Source: Opisthorchis felineus (taxonomy: Eukaryota > Platyhelminthes > Trematoda > Opisthorchiida > Opisthorchiidae). Taken from it: 64,000 nucleotides of DNA. Made by a program: the position numbers and the translations under genes. Positions 1-14,300 of the stretch are shown here, in pieces. How positions within the stretch are numbered: the first letter of the stretch is position 1; the number at the start of each line of letters is the position of its first letter. Location: NCBI GenBank assembly GCA_004794785.1, contig SJOL01007384.1:581417-645416 (forward strand), written 5' to 3'. The notes below the pieces were generated by a model, which ran no database searches, was not told where the DNA came from, and worked only from the letters and a program-made list of their open reading frames with translations.

Positions 1-1429
1 TTCCAGTGTTTTCAGTATAGATAAGTGATACCTAGAGCGCAACCCAGCGACCATATATAAACATGCAGTCTTACGAGAGGTATTTATTGTGTGCGTACAA
101 TTCGTATGAGAGATAACAAGAAGGAATTCTTTTCATTGGTGTTCTGTTCATCGGCCACTGTACATCCGCGAAACACTTGGTTATATTTTTATTCCGGTTT
201 CTCCTGCTGCAACCAGCATCCATCGTGAAATTAAATCAAACATAAATAGTATATGAGGCCAGTTTTCCGGATAATTTAGGTACCAGGGCCCCGTTGACCC
301 AGGTAAAAACTGGACCATCACCCTACCACGTTGAGGAGGGTTTGGTTATATGCGGTGGGCCTGATAAAGATTTGAAAAATCCAAACCGGTTGCATGGGAA
401 AAATGCGCTGTCAACGGGAGGCAACATTGAAACGCACAGGAACACGCACTTGAGCACACGTAAATACGCATGAGCGGAAGCAAACACAACGAAGGGGCAC
501 ATTTAAAAGAAGCATATATACCGTAAGCTGTGCATGGACGCCAAATCGCGACATCTGAATTTAGTCAAATTTCTGATTTCAAAAAAGTACCAAAAGACCG
601 TTACAATGGGGGTTTGGAGAAGACAACTTTAATCGTACCACGGTGACCATATGGACATTGAACCCAGTTTATTGTTCGCCCTTAGTTTTCCTCTGGATCT
701 TCGGGACCGCATTCAGCTCATATGCCATCCTCCTCTAGGAATCCTTGCAAAGTTGGTACAGTCCATCAATGACTTCCGCCCGAGGATGACTCCTGGCCTC
801 ATACACAGACACTGCCCTCGCTCACCAGTTTGGGTAGCTAGAACAGTTCCCTCCTCATCCGAGTCTGAAATATCAACACGTGCCTTTTCGTCGTGGACAG
901 TAGGATATTGTGGGTCTGAAGTGACAAGTCCTTCCGGGAATTCCGTCTGTTGGAGAGCGGATGCTTCCAAGGTCAGCTACGTAGCCTGTGGCAGTTGGTC
1001 GTAGTCTGCCATGCTCGTGTCCGTGGTCTGGGTGATGAGGGTGGGAAAGTAAACGGCTGGATTTCTTGTGGGCCCGCATTCTGAACCATACTGCCAAGCC
1101 ATGAAATAAACATATCGAAACTCCCATGATCAAAATGTTGATGGAGTGCTTGAACATAATTCAAGACCATGTTCAAACACCAAGCTCGTACCTATACGCA
1201 CTGCTGATTGAAGATTCAGCTATGCGTGATAGCCTAATCCAATGGCAAATAATGGCATTTCATACTCATAACTGTACACGTTGTCGCTTACCTTTGCTAG
1301 TTATCACAACTACTAGGCCCGTATCCATACGTGCCGCTGATTATGAGGTTGAAAATGGGTTAAGCTATCCGTAAATAAGAACACATTCTTCACGCAAGGA
1401 GGGCCTGAAGATATCTTTGCTTTCAAGCG

Positions 1430-1650
1430 GACTTAGCACTAACTTGCTCTTTGTCTGAAAAAGGTTTGGCCGACAAGCTTTATGCCAGTGATACCCTGCG
1501 TGGATATGGAAAGAATATTTTCATGACTAGAGGGCACAATTTTATTAGACAGCAGTTTTTCTCATTTCCAGTATTTACTATGTGGAATGGCTTCCTCCGA
1601 TGGCTGGTTACGCTGCAAACGAGGCCCAGTTTAACTCAAGTTTAGGTACG
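1430..1650 (+). pseudogene. CR1-like non-LTR retrotransposon, 3' coding end
   Basis: SEKGLADKLYASDTLRGYGK and HNFIRQQFFSFPVF followed by WNGF match the C-terminal part of the CR1-type copy at 51.4-52.8 kb ([20 protein letters not shown] and the block after it). Truncated at the 5' end, as is usual for such elements. Only this fragment is seen; the reverse transcriptase core is absent. Confidence 0.75.
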
Positions 1651-1704
1651 TCCTCGCGCTTGCAAATGTATTGTCAAATGCTGAGAATTAAAGAACTGGG
1701 CTAC

Positions 1705-1883
<179 letters not shown>

Positions 1884-1915
1884 TGAGGCGGCCTGGTGCA
1901 GCACATTCATTTGCT

Positions 1916-2008
1916 TGGAAACATCACAAACGTGAGATTCAGCTGGGTTCCAGGTGAGTTTTCTGCAAAACCGAATTTCATTGCAAATTGGAATATTTCG
2001 CTAACTAG
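1916..2008 (+). repeat. Dispersed repeat, copy 1
   Basis: Shares about 90 bp with 16895-16986, including GGAAACATCACAAAC, AATTCAGCTGG-TTCCAGGTGAG and the following GCAAAACC. The family is not recognised. Confidence 0.7.
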
Positions 2009-2049
2009 GCTACATCCATTTTCATCTGCGTCCCGCAGGCAAACGGAAG

Positions 2050-5000
2050 CGGCTGAACGGCAAAAACCCGATTCTCGTGTATCACTAGGTGGATGAAACG
2101 AACGAACTTCAGCAATTGGTCCATCCGATGACTGGCAATGATGTTTATCCATCCACCGGGGCTCATTTATCCAAATTTCAACTTTTCTTATTAACTGGGT
2201 ATGCGTTTTAGTACACATTGTTCAATGGATAATGACCCACCGTGGTGGATCGCCCCAAAAACTAAAGTGTGTTCTCCCAGTTGCTTGTTATTATTTTTTC
2301 GTTAGAAGTGCAAAATGCCTGACAAGTGGGGGTTGAAAAAAGCGGTTCGTGATCTTCAATGCAAACATTTTGGAAATATTTACAGGTTCCGCTTAAGTTC
2401 AAAATAAGTATTGGACCGCGCATAAAAGAAATACTTACAGTCCCTGCCATTCTGGTTGAGTTTTAGGTAAGTATTGATGTACCACTCACTCACTGGGCTT
2501 CGGCTCCGGAGGTATCTTTCTGTTTTCCATCTACAGAAATTGCTTTGGACATCCCTATTTGGAGAATCACCATCCCATGGCGATTCCATGGCGTGCATAC
2601 TACAAAAAACATAGGGCAGTGTTTCGACCATGTATAATATGCAGACTGATAGTATCTGAATAATTGCTAAATGAACATCTTTATCATTTTCGGTAACTTT
2701 TACTTTGGAGACATTTGCGTGTCATCCAAATGGCAGATAATTTCTAATTTTGTGGTAAGCAGCAATGAAGAAATAAATTACAATTAATAAACCCTGTGAC
2801 AGTTCGGCGCAAATTTCCTAATGACGGTTGGAAGCTGGCTCACGGATACCCCACAAGCGGTGCGTACTGCGTATCGTAGATAACCATGTGATGCGTGTTC
2901 AATTCTGCTTCCACTCATATGCTTTAGTGGATTTTAGATAGCATCAAGTTAAGGGTGACGCTTTGAAAAATTTGGCTAATCGGAACTCAGATAAACACCT
3001 GTATATCACATCTATCGTAGCATATCATATCGCAACTTATCCATATATCGAGGCTGTGGTGTTCAGATGTGATCCTTCGCGAAGAGGCAAGAAAGTATTG
3101 TGGTGCGACGGTTTGTGAAGTCCAGCAACCGATGATACTATACTGAATGGCGCCAACACAGTATCCTCAGTGTTTTTTTCTGCTAAGGCGGACATACAGT
3201 TTTCTGACCCTCCAGGTTGGGGGTTGGAACAGGTATGATGCCGAATTTCCTAAAAGGCTGAGACCGTTCCGTTAGTCTGGCGCCAACTACCGTTTCTAGA
3301 GGAAGGGGAATTCAAAGCTTCCTCCATTCTAGGTTCACACACGGTGGAAGTGCCTTGACATACCTACACACATGCAATCCACAATAAGGAGTATTTTCGT
3401 GCCGCATCGGCCGTCTCGTTTTGATATCAGTCTGGTCGCATTGTTAGCTGTATACAGTAGGGCTAAGGAGCCAAAGCATTCAACTGTTGATATCTGCTTT
3501 TGTAAATGGTTGTTATTCAATTTCCCCATTCCCCAGTCATTACTTAAGCTTGTATATGAATCCCAGCTGTAGGCAAAAAGCCGCCTCCACCAGATGGACA
3601 CAATCGCACGAGCTGTCGTCTTGCGTTCATGCTGTGAGATAGGAAGTTTGCGGCAGGCATTCTAGGCTGTACTTTGCATAACAAACTGAAAACAGCGACT
3701 TCATAAGTGCACTTGCTTCGCATACTCGTACTCGTTAAACACAAACAGGGAAGCATATTTTGACTTTTAATTCTACTGGCAAAATTTCTTACCGCGGTTT
3801 GCTGTGCGCACCCCTCCTTTCCTTGGTCCTAAAAACTGTGCATAGATTTCTTTTCTGTATTGATTTTTTTCATTTTATTCCGAAATAGTCCAAAATTAAA
3901 TTAAATTACCTTGGGTGGAAGTGGCGCACTAAACTTCGGACGCAGTGTACCACACAAATGTATTTCCGGTATTTATGTGCTTCTTTTCAAGACGAATGCC
4001 AAGGAGGAATCCCACAAGCAAATAGTGTAGTTCGAGTTTATTCGTTGCCTGCATATAAGATCGGACCATCCGTTGGTACCTTTCCATCTTTTTGCACCAT
4101 GCGACACTTAGTGCTTACCGACAGTGCCAGTATCCTGCGTTGAGGACCCGAAGCAGGACAGCAAAGGCGAAGGTTACTATTTCCGCATTGGCAACAAGAA
4201 AACCTGCTGCCAAACGGATTTATGCTAGGTAAGTAGGGAAGGCATTGATATTTATGCTTTTGCCTTCGAAACTGACAATAATGGTTTGATTGTATCCACA
4301 TCCCAGAAGCGCGGACAAGCGAAACTTCGATCATCTACGTTGGCAGGCGCTGCACGGTTATGAACTCCTAGATAACTCAGCGTGGTGCCGTTTGTAGCTG
4401 GTTCACATTTCTACTCACTTAATATAGTAAATCCATTCAGTGTGAATAATTCTTTCCCTAGCTGGCTTATTTGCATCGTAACTCTGTTTTAGAATGTTGT
4501 TACTGCACCGAAAGTAAAATCAAAACACTTTATCATTATTAACATTGTCTTCACTAAATTACCTGGAAGGTGCCAGTCTGCTCCAAAGTGCTACATTGAG
4601 GAAAGCTTATTTGGTGGGCCATGAGAGTTCTGTTGTCTTTGTTACAGTCTGCCACTGTCCTTGAAATTAATTTATCAAAAGTAGCACCTTAGTTATTGGC
4701 TACCATAATTCTTCTTGGATTCAATAATCTTGTGACATGTTTGTATGGGCAAAAATATCCATTTGGTTTGTTTGTTGAGAACGAAACCTAACTATACCAT
4801 CCTCCGTGGTTTGTCAACAACGTTAAGCTTTGTTAGCTGTTTCCTGCCCTCAGAGCTACTTTCACTATGCACCGCAACCACTCACCGAATGTACTGGACG
4901 CCGAAACACTCCTTCATCTAAACTAAGATTCAATACTCCCCCCACACCCCACTAAAGGCGGTAGCCTTTTGTGTTCCATTGTCAAACTGCATTGGTCGGA

Positions 5001-7200
5001 CGTTCCAAGCAGGTATTTCCCAAGTTTTGTCTCCTCTTCCCTCGTAGCCTCCAATTAAATTTTGTGCTCACACTTTTATCGTAAACGTCATCCCTGCTGA
5101 TATTTGGCCACGGTTGAGGTGAGAATAACTTGGCAATGTAAGTAAATTTCCTTTCGCAGTTCTGACTGGCTCATTTATTCACGTGTTCAAAGAACTTCCT
5201 CGCGCGTCTCTCAACCGGCCCCGCAGAATTTTACATGCATTCCCATGCTGCTGTAATGAATCCCGTTTGGCGCTTCTTCTGGTAGAATCTGTTGAATATG
5301 TATCGTTTTGGAATTGATTATCTCTTCTTTTCTCATTTCTGTGTTGCCGAATAGCGTTTGGATTTGCCGTTTCTCACAGCTTATTTGGTGGTTGTCGCTG
5401 TTGTTTGGTGTTCCCCCAGTACGGGTTTTCTAATACACACAGACTTTTCCGCATCCCAGAATGCTAGCCGATATTCCATCTCGGTGTGAGTGTAAATTTA
5501 GCGTTTAGTATGTCAACAGCTTTATCCACATAAGCAATCCGAAGCTTAACTTTGGATAGTGTATTGCCCGATGGATCATGACATAGGATATCCCGTTGCA
5601 GTCTCCATAAGTTGTTGATATGTTTGTCCTTCAGAACTGAAGCGTCTCCAGACAAAGTTCAAGTTTCTTCAATGACTTCTGTTTCCTGTAGCTATAGCAA
5701 CTGTATGACCTTGAAGTTGAGATTGTTTCGTTGACGAAAATAGTGCTGTGACGCCAGAAAAAAGTATGGTTTTATAACCTAGTTAGTTGTTCTATACCGC
5801 ACTACAAATTGGCCAGCCTTGATGGCAACCTTTAACCCAGAGTCCCATATTTCGGATATCTACCACAGATCGTCCAATCTGTATGATGGACTGCAAACCA
5901 GACTTGATCGAGGACAAAAGCCACTCCAGTGTTAACCAGCAGATGGGCGCTAGGGGCGAGTTCAGTGATCAGGCCCAAGTCAACTACTATTAGTACAGGT
6001 TGACGGGGCAACCAGTAAAGCCACGAAAGGGTCCAAGGAATCAAAATCAAAGTTAAAACCTGGTAAGCATCGAGTAAATGGGCACGTCTACTGCTCAACA
6101 ACCCCCAGAGCGAACTCCCACCGCACTGTGCAACGACGGTGTCATCCTGAATAACACTAAAACTTTGGCAACCAAATTACTCAGTTCAGCAAAATACAGC
6201 GGTAGCACTCACCGTTGCAAATTTCTGTCAAGCTATTTTCAGAGGCGTAGTTCACAGAAGCCAATGTGCTAATGTTCAAGGTGCTTTGTGGTGGTCAATG
6301 AGAGAATTCTTAGTTGAAAGCCACGACTTTGACGTTTCGATAAGTATCAAGGACTACTGAAATAAAGCATATGTACCGCTTTTGCCGCAGCGTTTTTCTT
6401 GTGCTAAATGAGAGTATCCCGTTAAAGTTTTTGTTTCTGAAGGTTGCTGCCCCTGCCCGATACGTTTGCAGAGATTTCAGTTTCTCGCTTACAGTTCCCT
6501 GATTTGGACTTCAGATATTCATGGAGCCAATAATGAGCAAAATTCCCGCGCGTTGAAAAATAACTTTCAGTATGTTGTAGCCAATGATTAGGTGGAACAA
6601 CTGGATGGGACTCCTCTTGTGGTATAATGTTGAAGGCATGAAATGCAATTTCCGTACATAAGTATCTCCGCACTTTGTACATGGATGACCTGAAAGAATC
6701 ACTGAACTGCTTAACGAAGCATCACGACCGCTCGACTCTTCAGAAAATGCAGAAACGCCGGGTACAAGGTTGAGGATAACACATGCAGTGCGACCATCAG
6801 AGAGGTCATTTCGAATGCGGTGCTAGAAGTACGCGCTATGGGATAGACTGACCCTCGAGAGCGATTCTTCGGACAGCGCGGCCTGGTCATACCACAAAAT
6901 AATGCAAGTCTAGATCTACCTGTGAAGCAATTAATTGGGGTTTTCCTTTCAAAAACTGGTGATTCGAAGTCTGACTATCGTTCCAGGGACCCTCCGAAGG
7001 TGCTTTTGTTTGCGACTTCCGGGATGTAGCGATTGGAGAGAGGGACCACCGGAAACATAGAATGGGTCGGTGAATGACACACTGAAGAACGCACAATAAA
7101 ACGGTTTCCCCTGTACAGTTAAACTCATCTACACCCTGAATATCAGTCCAGTCAGACCCGGAAGTCATCCTCACAGTGCGCATCTATCTATTGTTGTTCA
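2050..7200. other. Intergenic, nothing recognised
   Basis: Only short unrelated open frames. No family match, tRNA, or repeat shared with the rest of the window was recognised. It lies downstream of the APP gene's 3' end. Confidence 0.5.
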
Positions 7201-7202
7201 AC

Positions 7203-7350
7203 ATCTCGTAGCCGAAGGGTGGAGAGTTGGAAACTTTCGGGGTTTCGTGAGATGCGCACTGCCCACTATTCCCAGAGTGAAACAGCTGTACAGTGTTTCT
7301 CGGCTTTTCAGCATAGATTGACTTTACTGACAGGACAAAATATCATTTGA
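7203..7350 (+). repeat. SINE family B
   Basis: GTTTCGTGAGATGCGCACTG, GAAACAGCTGTACAGTGTTT and CTCGGCTTTTCAGCATAGA match the 55.7-kb copy; the tRNA-like head is decayed. Confidence 0.75.
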
Positions 7351-7714
7351 AAATTACCCAATCTCCTCACACTACCATTCACCTATTTACTCCCGAAGAA
7401 CAAGTTCTGGAGTGCAGGCATTTCGAAAGGATTCCCACACAAGCGACGGAGCAAGTGGAGTTGAACATATGGACCAACCAAACCAGCTTGTGAAATAAAA
7501 CGAGGGCCAGTCTACGATCGAAACAACAGTCAAGTGAATACTGCCCTATGCTAAGAGCGCGCTGTATCTAGGGCCACACCGTTACTCATCCCCGGGGCAA
7601 TAATACACGGTTTTATTCTTGACAAATTGGCGTCCAGTCAATATAGACCATATAGACCACGGAGCGATTTCATTTACCTACGTTTTCATAGACTGCAAAG
7701 AAACATAAAAGCGC

Positions 7715-7720
7715 TTTATT
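7715..7720 (-). terminator. Candidate polyadenylation signal of the APP gene
   Basis: AATAAA on the minus strand about 290 bp after the stop codon, in an AT-rich stretch. It is the nearest canonical hexamer downstream of the coding end. Confidence 0.45.
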
Positions 7721-8007
7721 TCGTTGGTATACTGGCTTTTCTAAATGCATAGGAGTAATATTGACGTGCGCCCATAAAATATAGAAAAAAACTGCCGGTG
7801 TACAGGAATAGGTCGGTCACGATTGTGTGGATAAGGCATGCGAGTGGTTTTACTTATAACTACTGATGTGTCCTTTCTATACAAGAAACAAAAAGTGAAT
7901 GAACACTGTGAAATCAAAACTAAAGAGACAGATAAGAAATGAGCACTGATGAGAAGTGAAAAAAAACAAATAGACTATTGTCGATGGGCCAATGATGTGT
8001 GATGCAT

Positions 8008-8349
8008 CTAGGCTCGTGGAAATCGGACAACATTGTCCGGATATTTGTAGGCAGGATTCTCATATCCATTGAAGCGCCAGTTGACCAGTCGGTCTGATTC
8101 GTCGTCGTGCAGGCCTACAGATTGGTCTACACCGGCTGCATCCACAGCGGTGATTTCGTCTACCTCTGCCACGGTGCACGAGTAACCAGCACGGTGCAGT
8201 CGAGCGCGCCGTATTCGGTATCGCAATACGAACAGAGTAGCAATGAGAATGCCGGAAACGGCCGTCAGGGCTAAGAACCACTTGGTCACCGTTCCAAGCC
8301 CCTGAGGTTGGGAAGAACCGGTGGGTTTCATTTGAGTGTTAGCTGCCGG
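8008..8349 (-). CDS. APP: APP last exon: transmembrane helix and cytoplasmic tail
   Basis: 113 codons and a stop. A short extracellular stretch is followed by the membrane helix [19 protein letters not shown], a stop-transfer [11 protein letters not shown], and a tail ending [15 protein letters not shown] plus [13 protein letters not shown] is almost identical to the NGYENPTYK signature of animal APP tails, which binds PTB-domain adaptors and drives endocytosis. [15 protein letters not shown] resembles VEVDAAVTPEE. Acceptor TCGTTTGCAG, phase 0. Confidence 0.96.
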   Translation of the reverse strand, partial: PAANTQMKPTGSSQPQGLGTVTKWFLALTAVSGILIATLFVLRYRIRRARLHRAGYSCTVAEVDEITAVDAAGVDQSVGLHDDESDRLVNWRFNGYENPAYKYPDNVVRFPRA

Positions 8350-11300
8350 CTGCAAACGAGAAATGATCGTCAGTATCCTTTATGGTGAGTAACAGTGAGA
8401 TGTGTGTAGAAGAATTCCATGCCTATCCTCACCTAGCCAACATAGGGATCAAATTATTCGGCCCGACACAGAGGACCGAGTCCCCGATTCGAAAACGGAC
8501 ATTGGGAAGTTGGGTTTAGTGAAGAGATGGGTTGTTACCCTTTGGAGGCGAAGAGGTCAAAATAGCACCAATGAATAAGACTAAAACGCAGGCAGGTGAT
8601 CAATTCAAAGTGCCGATCAGATCACCACGCAGTCACATCTGCGAATTTGACACATGGTAATTTATTTGTAGACAAGCTACTAACTGAAGACCCTAGAAAA
8701 TGAATGTGGAATTTGCCAGCGATTAGTGATCGAAATCCAGGAGCGCAACAAGGTGCTAAGAATCAATAACGGACAAATGAGAACACGTTGAACCAACAAA
8801 GCAAACACCGATGTTGACACGATTGGCTAAAACCTCCACCACAACAGTGATGGATAGCCAGTTATATGCCACTGAATGCGTGCGTACTGTCGACTCAAGC
8901 CAACAGAACCACTCACATCCTTCCTGCAGAGATTACCAGTAAGAAAGAGCTAAAGTAATCTCTCTGAGGGGGACTAATAGTTCTCCACTGTTCATGAACA
9001 CGTAGGATGCTTTTCCACCATGGGAATCACTACCACTAGATCGAAGATGGGCTTTAGTCAGATAGTCATCTGCTTTGAAGACACCAGCAGATCACACTGA
9101 ATGCAGCGATGCTTCACAAAACGATATTCATCGAGCCATCAAATGGTTTGGAATTCCTCCGGTTCATTTATATTTGGTTTATACTTTTTGCCCTGAGGTA
9201 CCCTGTACCCATGCTTTATTTGAGTTGGGAAAATCAACAGTGTATCTCGATGACCTCCCGTTTTCGGTTCCTCAGATGACAACGGTTTGACGTGATTTTA
9301 TCACAACTGACGTATACAGTTAGCAGTAGGAGTATCCATAAGGTCAAGCTGGAAGCGTGGCGACAGACAGATGGCCGAAAATCCCATCATTTGTGTAAAA
9401 GCTTGCACTTTCGAAATATTGGTAGCTCGGGTGCGTTTATTGGCTGGTGATCTGTTCACCGAGCTTGGCAATTAACTTGCAAACGTTTCGCCATCAAATG
9501 ACGGAACATCAGTGCGCAGTTGCACCCATGTAAGCCCACTTATTCACACTAAATTTGATATTGCCACTTGAGAGGCGTAGCGCCCAACGCCCATGGAAAT
9601 CGATTAGCATTTCGATGCCACTCATATCCCACCTCAGGGACTTCCCGCACAAACGGCGCGTGACGCTCCTTTACGGGATGACTAGTGTTGATGAACAGAG
9701 CTGTCAACGTTCTCCAGTACGCATAAATTAAAAAAAGCCTTGAGAACTAAGACGCTTGTCCGCTACACTCCTGCCGAAACGATACTCAGCAATAAAGCAG
9801 ATTCTTGGGTTCCATGCAGTGTTTGTCCCCTTTCGAGGAGTTACACTGTACTTGACCTTCAAATCAAAGTGGTTTTGTTGGCAACTGAAATTCCAACGTT
9901 GAAGCTGAGATACGACGGACTTATTGTGGGACAAACTAGGGCCCAACGTATTACTAAATAAGTTTGTAACCAGCATAAATATTTTTGGCACTCACAGGCT
10001 TCAAGTCATTATCAATGTGCTAGTGAGCGGTGTAAGGTTTTGCGCAAGTGTTAAGGACTCGGGTTACAGTTATAACGAGAAAAAAACATAAACCGAAACA
10101 AGCGACGTATTGGTGCTCGTCGTTGCAGGAAAATTTACTAAAGTAGGGGATGGAGGAATGGTCCTTCAACAATGTAGAAGTTTACTGGATTTGTAAGGGT
10201 CTGCAGAACTCGTCATCACTACAGGAGTGATCTCCCTAGAAGGCTGCACTGTATTATTATCATCATTATTGTTTTTGTTATTATCTTATACATTATTACG
10301 AGAATTATATATTATAATAGAATGTTCGCTTGTATATATTGTATTATATATTACATAGTATGTATGCTAAATTATTATTATTATTATAGATCCAACACTG
10401 GTGTTGAATAATGATGATTCTTCGTCTCAGTAACGTGTGAAAATTTGTAAGGAAAGGAATGACAAGTCGTGAATGAAGGGACATAGATCCAGCTTGCCAC
10501 CCGAGGGGACACCTGGGTTAACAAATTGACGGCACGAACAAGATGGAATAACCAGAATAGTTGCATCAGAACACGAGGATGACTGTTCAAACAAGAGTGA
10601 TTTGAATGAGAATTCCCAAAATAACGCGATCACCTATATATGTCCACAGTCATATTTTGCATTGCACTCAACCACGCCCACAGAGGGCCACACGCATCCC
10701 ATCACCGAAGGCACACCGCATCGAGAACATCCAGACTTTTTGTAAGCTTCCACTGCTCCCCGGCTAATTCACGCGTTGATCGAGTGAACGGTTTATCGGT
10801 TTTCTATTATAGGCACAATTTTACAACGAACGAATGATAATCACGATTTGCGAACCGGAATAGTAAGTAAGTACATGACGACGTGAATTCGAGTCCCCAC
10901 GAGTGTGTAGTGAACAATTCTAAATCGTAAGCTTGTAAAGCACTGTAAAGCTTCCACGAGCTGGAGCAAACCAAAAGTTGTATCTGCCAGAAGAGAGTAC
11001 GTTATAGCTTTGACAGTGGTAAAAGCTTTACAGGCGTTAATATCACAACGATGGGCTGCAACGGAAATCCTACAAACAACGAGGAACTATCCGCTTCAGT
11101 GTTTGAGAAATGTGGTGGAAGTCAATACTGTCTATGAATTGACCAGACTAACAAGTGCAGCTTGGTGAAGATAAACTTACTAAGGTGTTCAACACGGGTT
11201 ATTTGGAGACTATGAGGACCTAATGAGCTGCCCAAACGCTTGAGTAGCGATGGAACACAAAAAGATGGAAAGTATTTCAAAGATCCTGGAAAACAAACCT

Positions 11301-14300
11301 GAAATGACCGGGTGTCGTTAATCAAAAGCGTTTCCTGCCTTGCGTGTTGTGGTCCAAAAGCAGACGGTGTAGCATCATAGGCGCTGACATGTAGGTCCCA
11401 TCGGGGAGTCGGAGGCTTTGTCTGGTTCCCACTGGTGCTGTCATCTAATGCAATATTAGTTGAAAAATAAAGTAATGTGAGAAAAGAAACAGGCGCACTA
11501 CCTCCAAACTGACGATATGTACAAAAGTGTCTTCCAGACAAGGATCAGCATTGGGCAGAAATAAAGAAGCCTACATTTACTAAACGGAGTATGCCCCTTA
11601 GGGACACAAGGAGGCGACAATACGTTTTAAAAGAACGAGATCCCGCAGAACTGGTCAAAAGGTCATTGCCATCGTGTTTGAGCGAAGAGAACCTGGAAGA
11701 CCGTCCTAATGACGCTGCACAGCACGCAGATAATCCTAATCAAGCGCTCTTTAGACAACCACATACGGATGTAGGGGTTATTTGTACACTGGCAAACGAT
11801 AATGACCATCTGTCGACTTCACACTATGTCCAGTTCTGAGAAACGATGGGGTCGAGTTGGGTTTAAGTGATCTGTACAAGGGAATTCGATCACGACGTAG
11901 TTTGATAGCGAAGCTGTGTGAATGCATTGAGTCTACGTAAGCTTCAGCTTCGAGAAGCTCGTAGCGGCTACATCTGAGCGAACAAAACTAAGCACACCCA
12001 CGGTTTCCCATTCATAACAAGATGAAACTAGTGTGGATTCAAACCAATTTTCCTGAGTCGGCGGGAACGAAAGAAGACCCTGTCTAGAGAAAACAACTCA
12101 AAACGTTGCTGAAAACTCTTTGACAGCCCACGAATATTTCCGTCCTTCTTCGGGCTCACCAAGTAGGCGTAATCCCGGAATTTCTGTCAACTTTTTGTTC
12201 TACTTGAACCCTCTATCTATTTCTCTCGGGTGTCCTGCTCTAGAGGTGTTAAAAAAGTGGGTTATGGAAAATATCTGTGACGGACTGATTCCATTTAGAG
12301 TTGGTTGCATGACGAATTCGCATCATTTGCATTCGCATCGCTTTCGTTTGAACACCTCTCCTCCTGTCCGGACACAATTAGTTCGGCGAGTCCATACCAG
12401 GGTTTCACTCTCATTAGAGCTCATTGATAACGCACATGCTTGAATATGGACTACTGATGAGCTCTAATAAGAGCGAAAGTCAAATCCAGTGCTTGCGGTT
12501 TTTAGTGAGGACTCACCAGGATAATAGCGCCAGGAGAGAAGGACTGTTCAAACGAGGATGAATTGCATATGAATTCCATGACCCCCAAACTAACTATCAA
12601 ATCATTCAGCTGGAGCTTCCTCTTGATGCACGGCAGTAGGAAATAGCAGAGTTGGAATAATGTCAGGCTGCTGGAGAGGAGATGAGAGTAAACAAGAGGT
12701 GGGGTCGGAGTTGCTTAATATGGTCCTTGTTAGGAGGCCTAGTGACGAAGTGCTGGGTACGTGGATAAGCTGAGTCAATTGTAATAGAGCTGGTAGCTCA
12801 GCTCAGCTCTCGGTCTGGTCCTCACAAACGATCGCTTTCAGCAAAACAATTACCAAGGGGGTACAAAGCGTATGAAACGCCAAAAAACAGCGCGTCGCAT
12901 TTAAAGTGTATGAGGCGACAACGTTCTGGAAATTCGGAGTCTTCTGGACGCAGCATTGGCAACCCGTATGCGGCAGATACTGAATCATGATTGGTTGTAG
13001 GGTTCACGCTTTCGGTCAACCAGAGCTTACCTTGATGCTGGACCGGCAAGCGGCCCGATCTTCTGGCCAATCACGTGCGGATGGGGCTTCTTGGCAGTAG
13101 GATCGCCTAACTGCGGGCGGTAAGGCGGTTCTGGCGCAGGATTCCACCTAACAGATTAATCTGCGAGATCCACTAACAATGGGTTCAGTCCCAACCGGAG
13201 ATTTGATCATAGTGAGTAATTTTGACAACCAACTGTAGCACGAGTCTTCCACAACACGACCTATGCACATCTAGCCAAAGAGCACCACGCACGGAAAAAC
13301 TAAATCCGCGATAGCTACTGAACCAAGTATTCCCTTCGAAGGAGTGGGCTGTCACAATGTTCAGCGGAAAAACGGCTTTATCTGTGCCATACGGTTTCGA
13401 TGTAGTTGACGAGGACCATGTTGATCACTGGTTTTAACGGGCAAAATTTAGCCAGGTGTGCATGGTCCATTGGAGTACTACTGGTCGAACAATACTTCTC
13501 AAAGCGGTCTTGTAGAGTAAAATCTGATAGGAACAAAGATGCGCGTGGGATGTGGACCCAAAGATTGTTAAAGCAATCATGGTCGACATCACCGATTTCA
13601 GATGCATGGATGCTTTTCTTACACAATGCGAAAAAATGTCGAATGGACAACGCGAGGTTGACTGGCTGAGTCATGGCGTAAAAAGGCACCTGAAGTCAGA
13701 AAGGACTACGACAACCATTGCATTATTCGGAGGAAACAAACCTTCTCCAATTCGTGTTATTTTCGATGCGAAGTTATTGCCTTCTGGTTTGACGTTTGTC
13801 TTGCCCGACTTATTATCCAGATCCAACTTGGGCAGGTGATGACGGTACTTTGCAATTATAGTTTCCGCTTCCAACGCCGCTTCCTGGTCAGCTGTGGGGA
13901 GCAAAACCCCATCCGCTTCGGGCATGCTTACATGGTGTAAAGATCTGACCATCGCGTCCAGCTGCGGATATTCCCTATTACGTAGTTGTGTCACATGGTG
14001 TAAAATAGCGTCTTTTAACAGTGGAACCTACAATGAAGAACACAAACTAAACGCTAAGACCAGTAAAAAAACACCAAACAGAGAATATCGCCCAGATGGC
14101 ATGCAGAATAAAGAACAGCATCCTAAAAACTACGGAAGGGTGATCGAGTTGACCCCAATAAACTAGAAGGCCGTATGATTTACAGTTCTTTGAAAGTGCT
14201 CGGTTTTGTTTCAAAATTTTGGTCGAGCAAGGCCTTAGTTTTTGAACGAAAATTCAAGGATTTAATGATTTACTTTCGGAAAGTTGCCCGGGAAAGACGT

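Noticed and set aside
7940..7970. CTGATGAGAAGTGAAA as a hammerhead core
   Set aside because: There is no stem II between the boxes.
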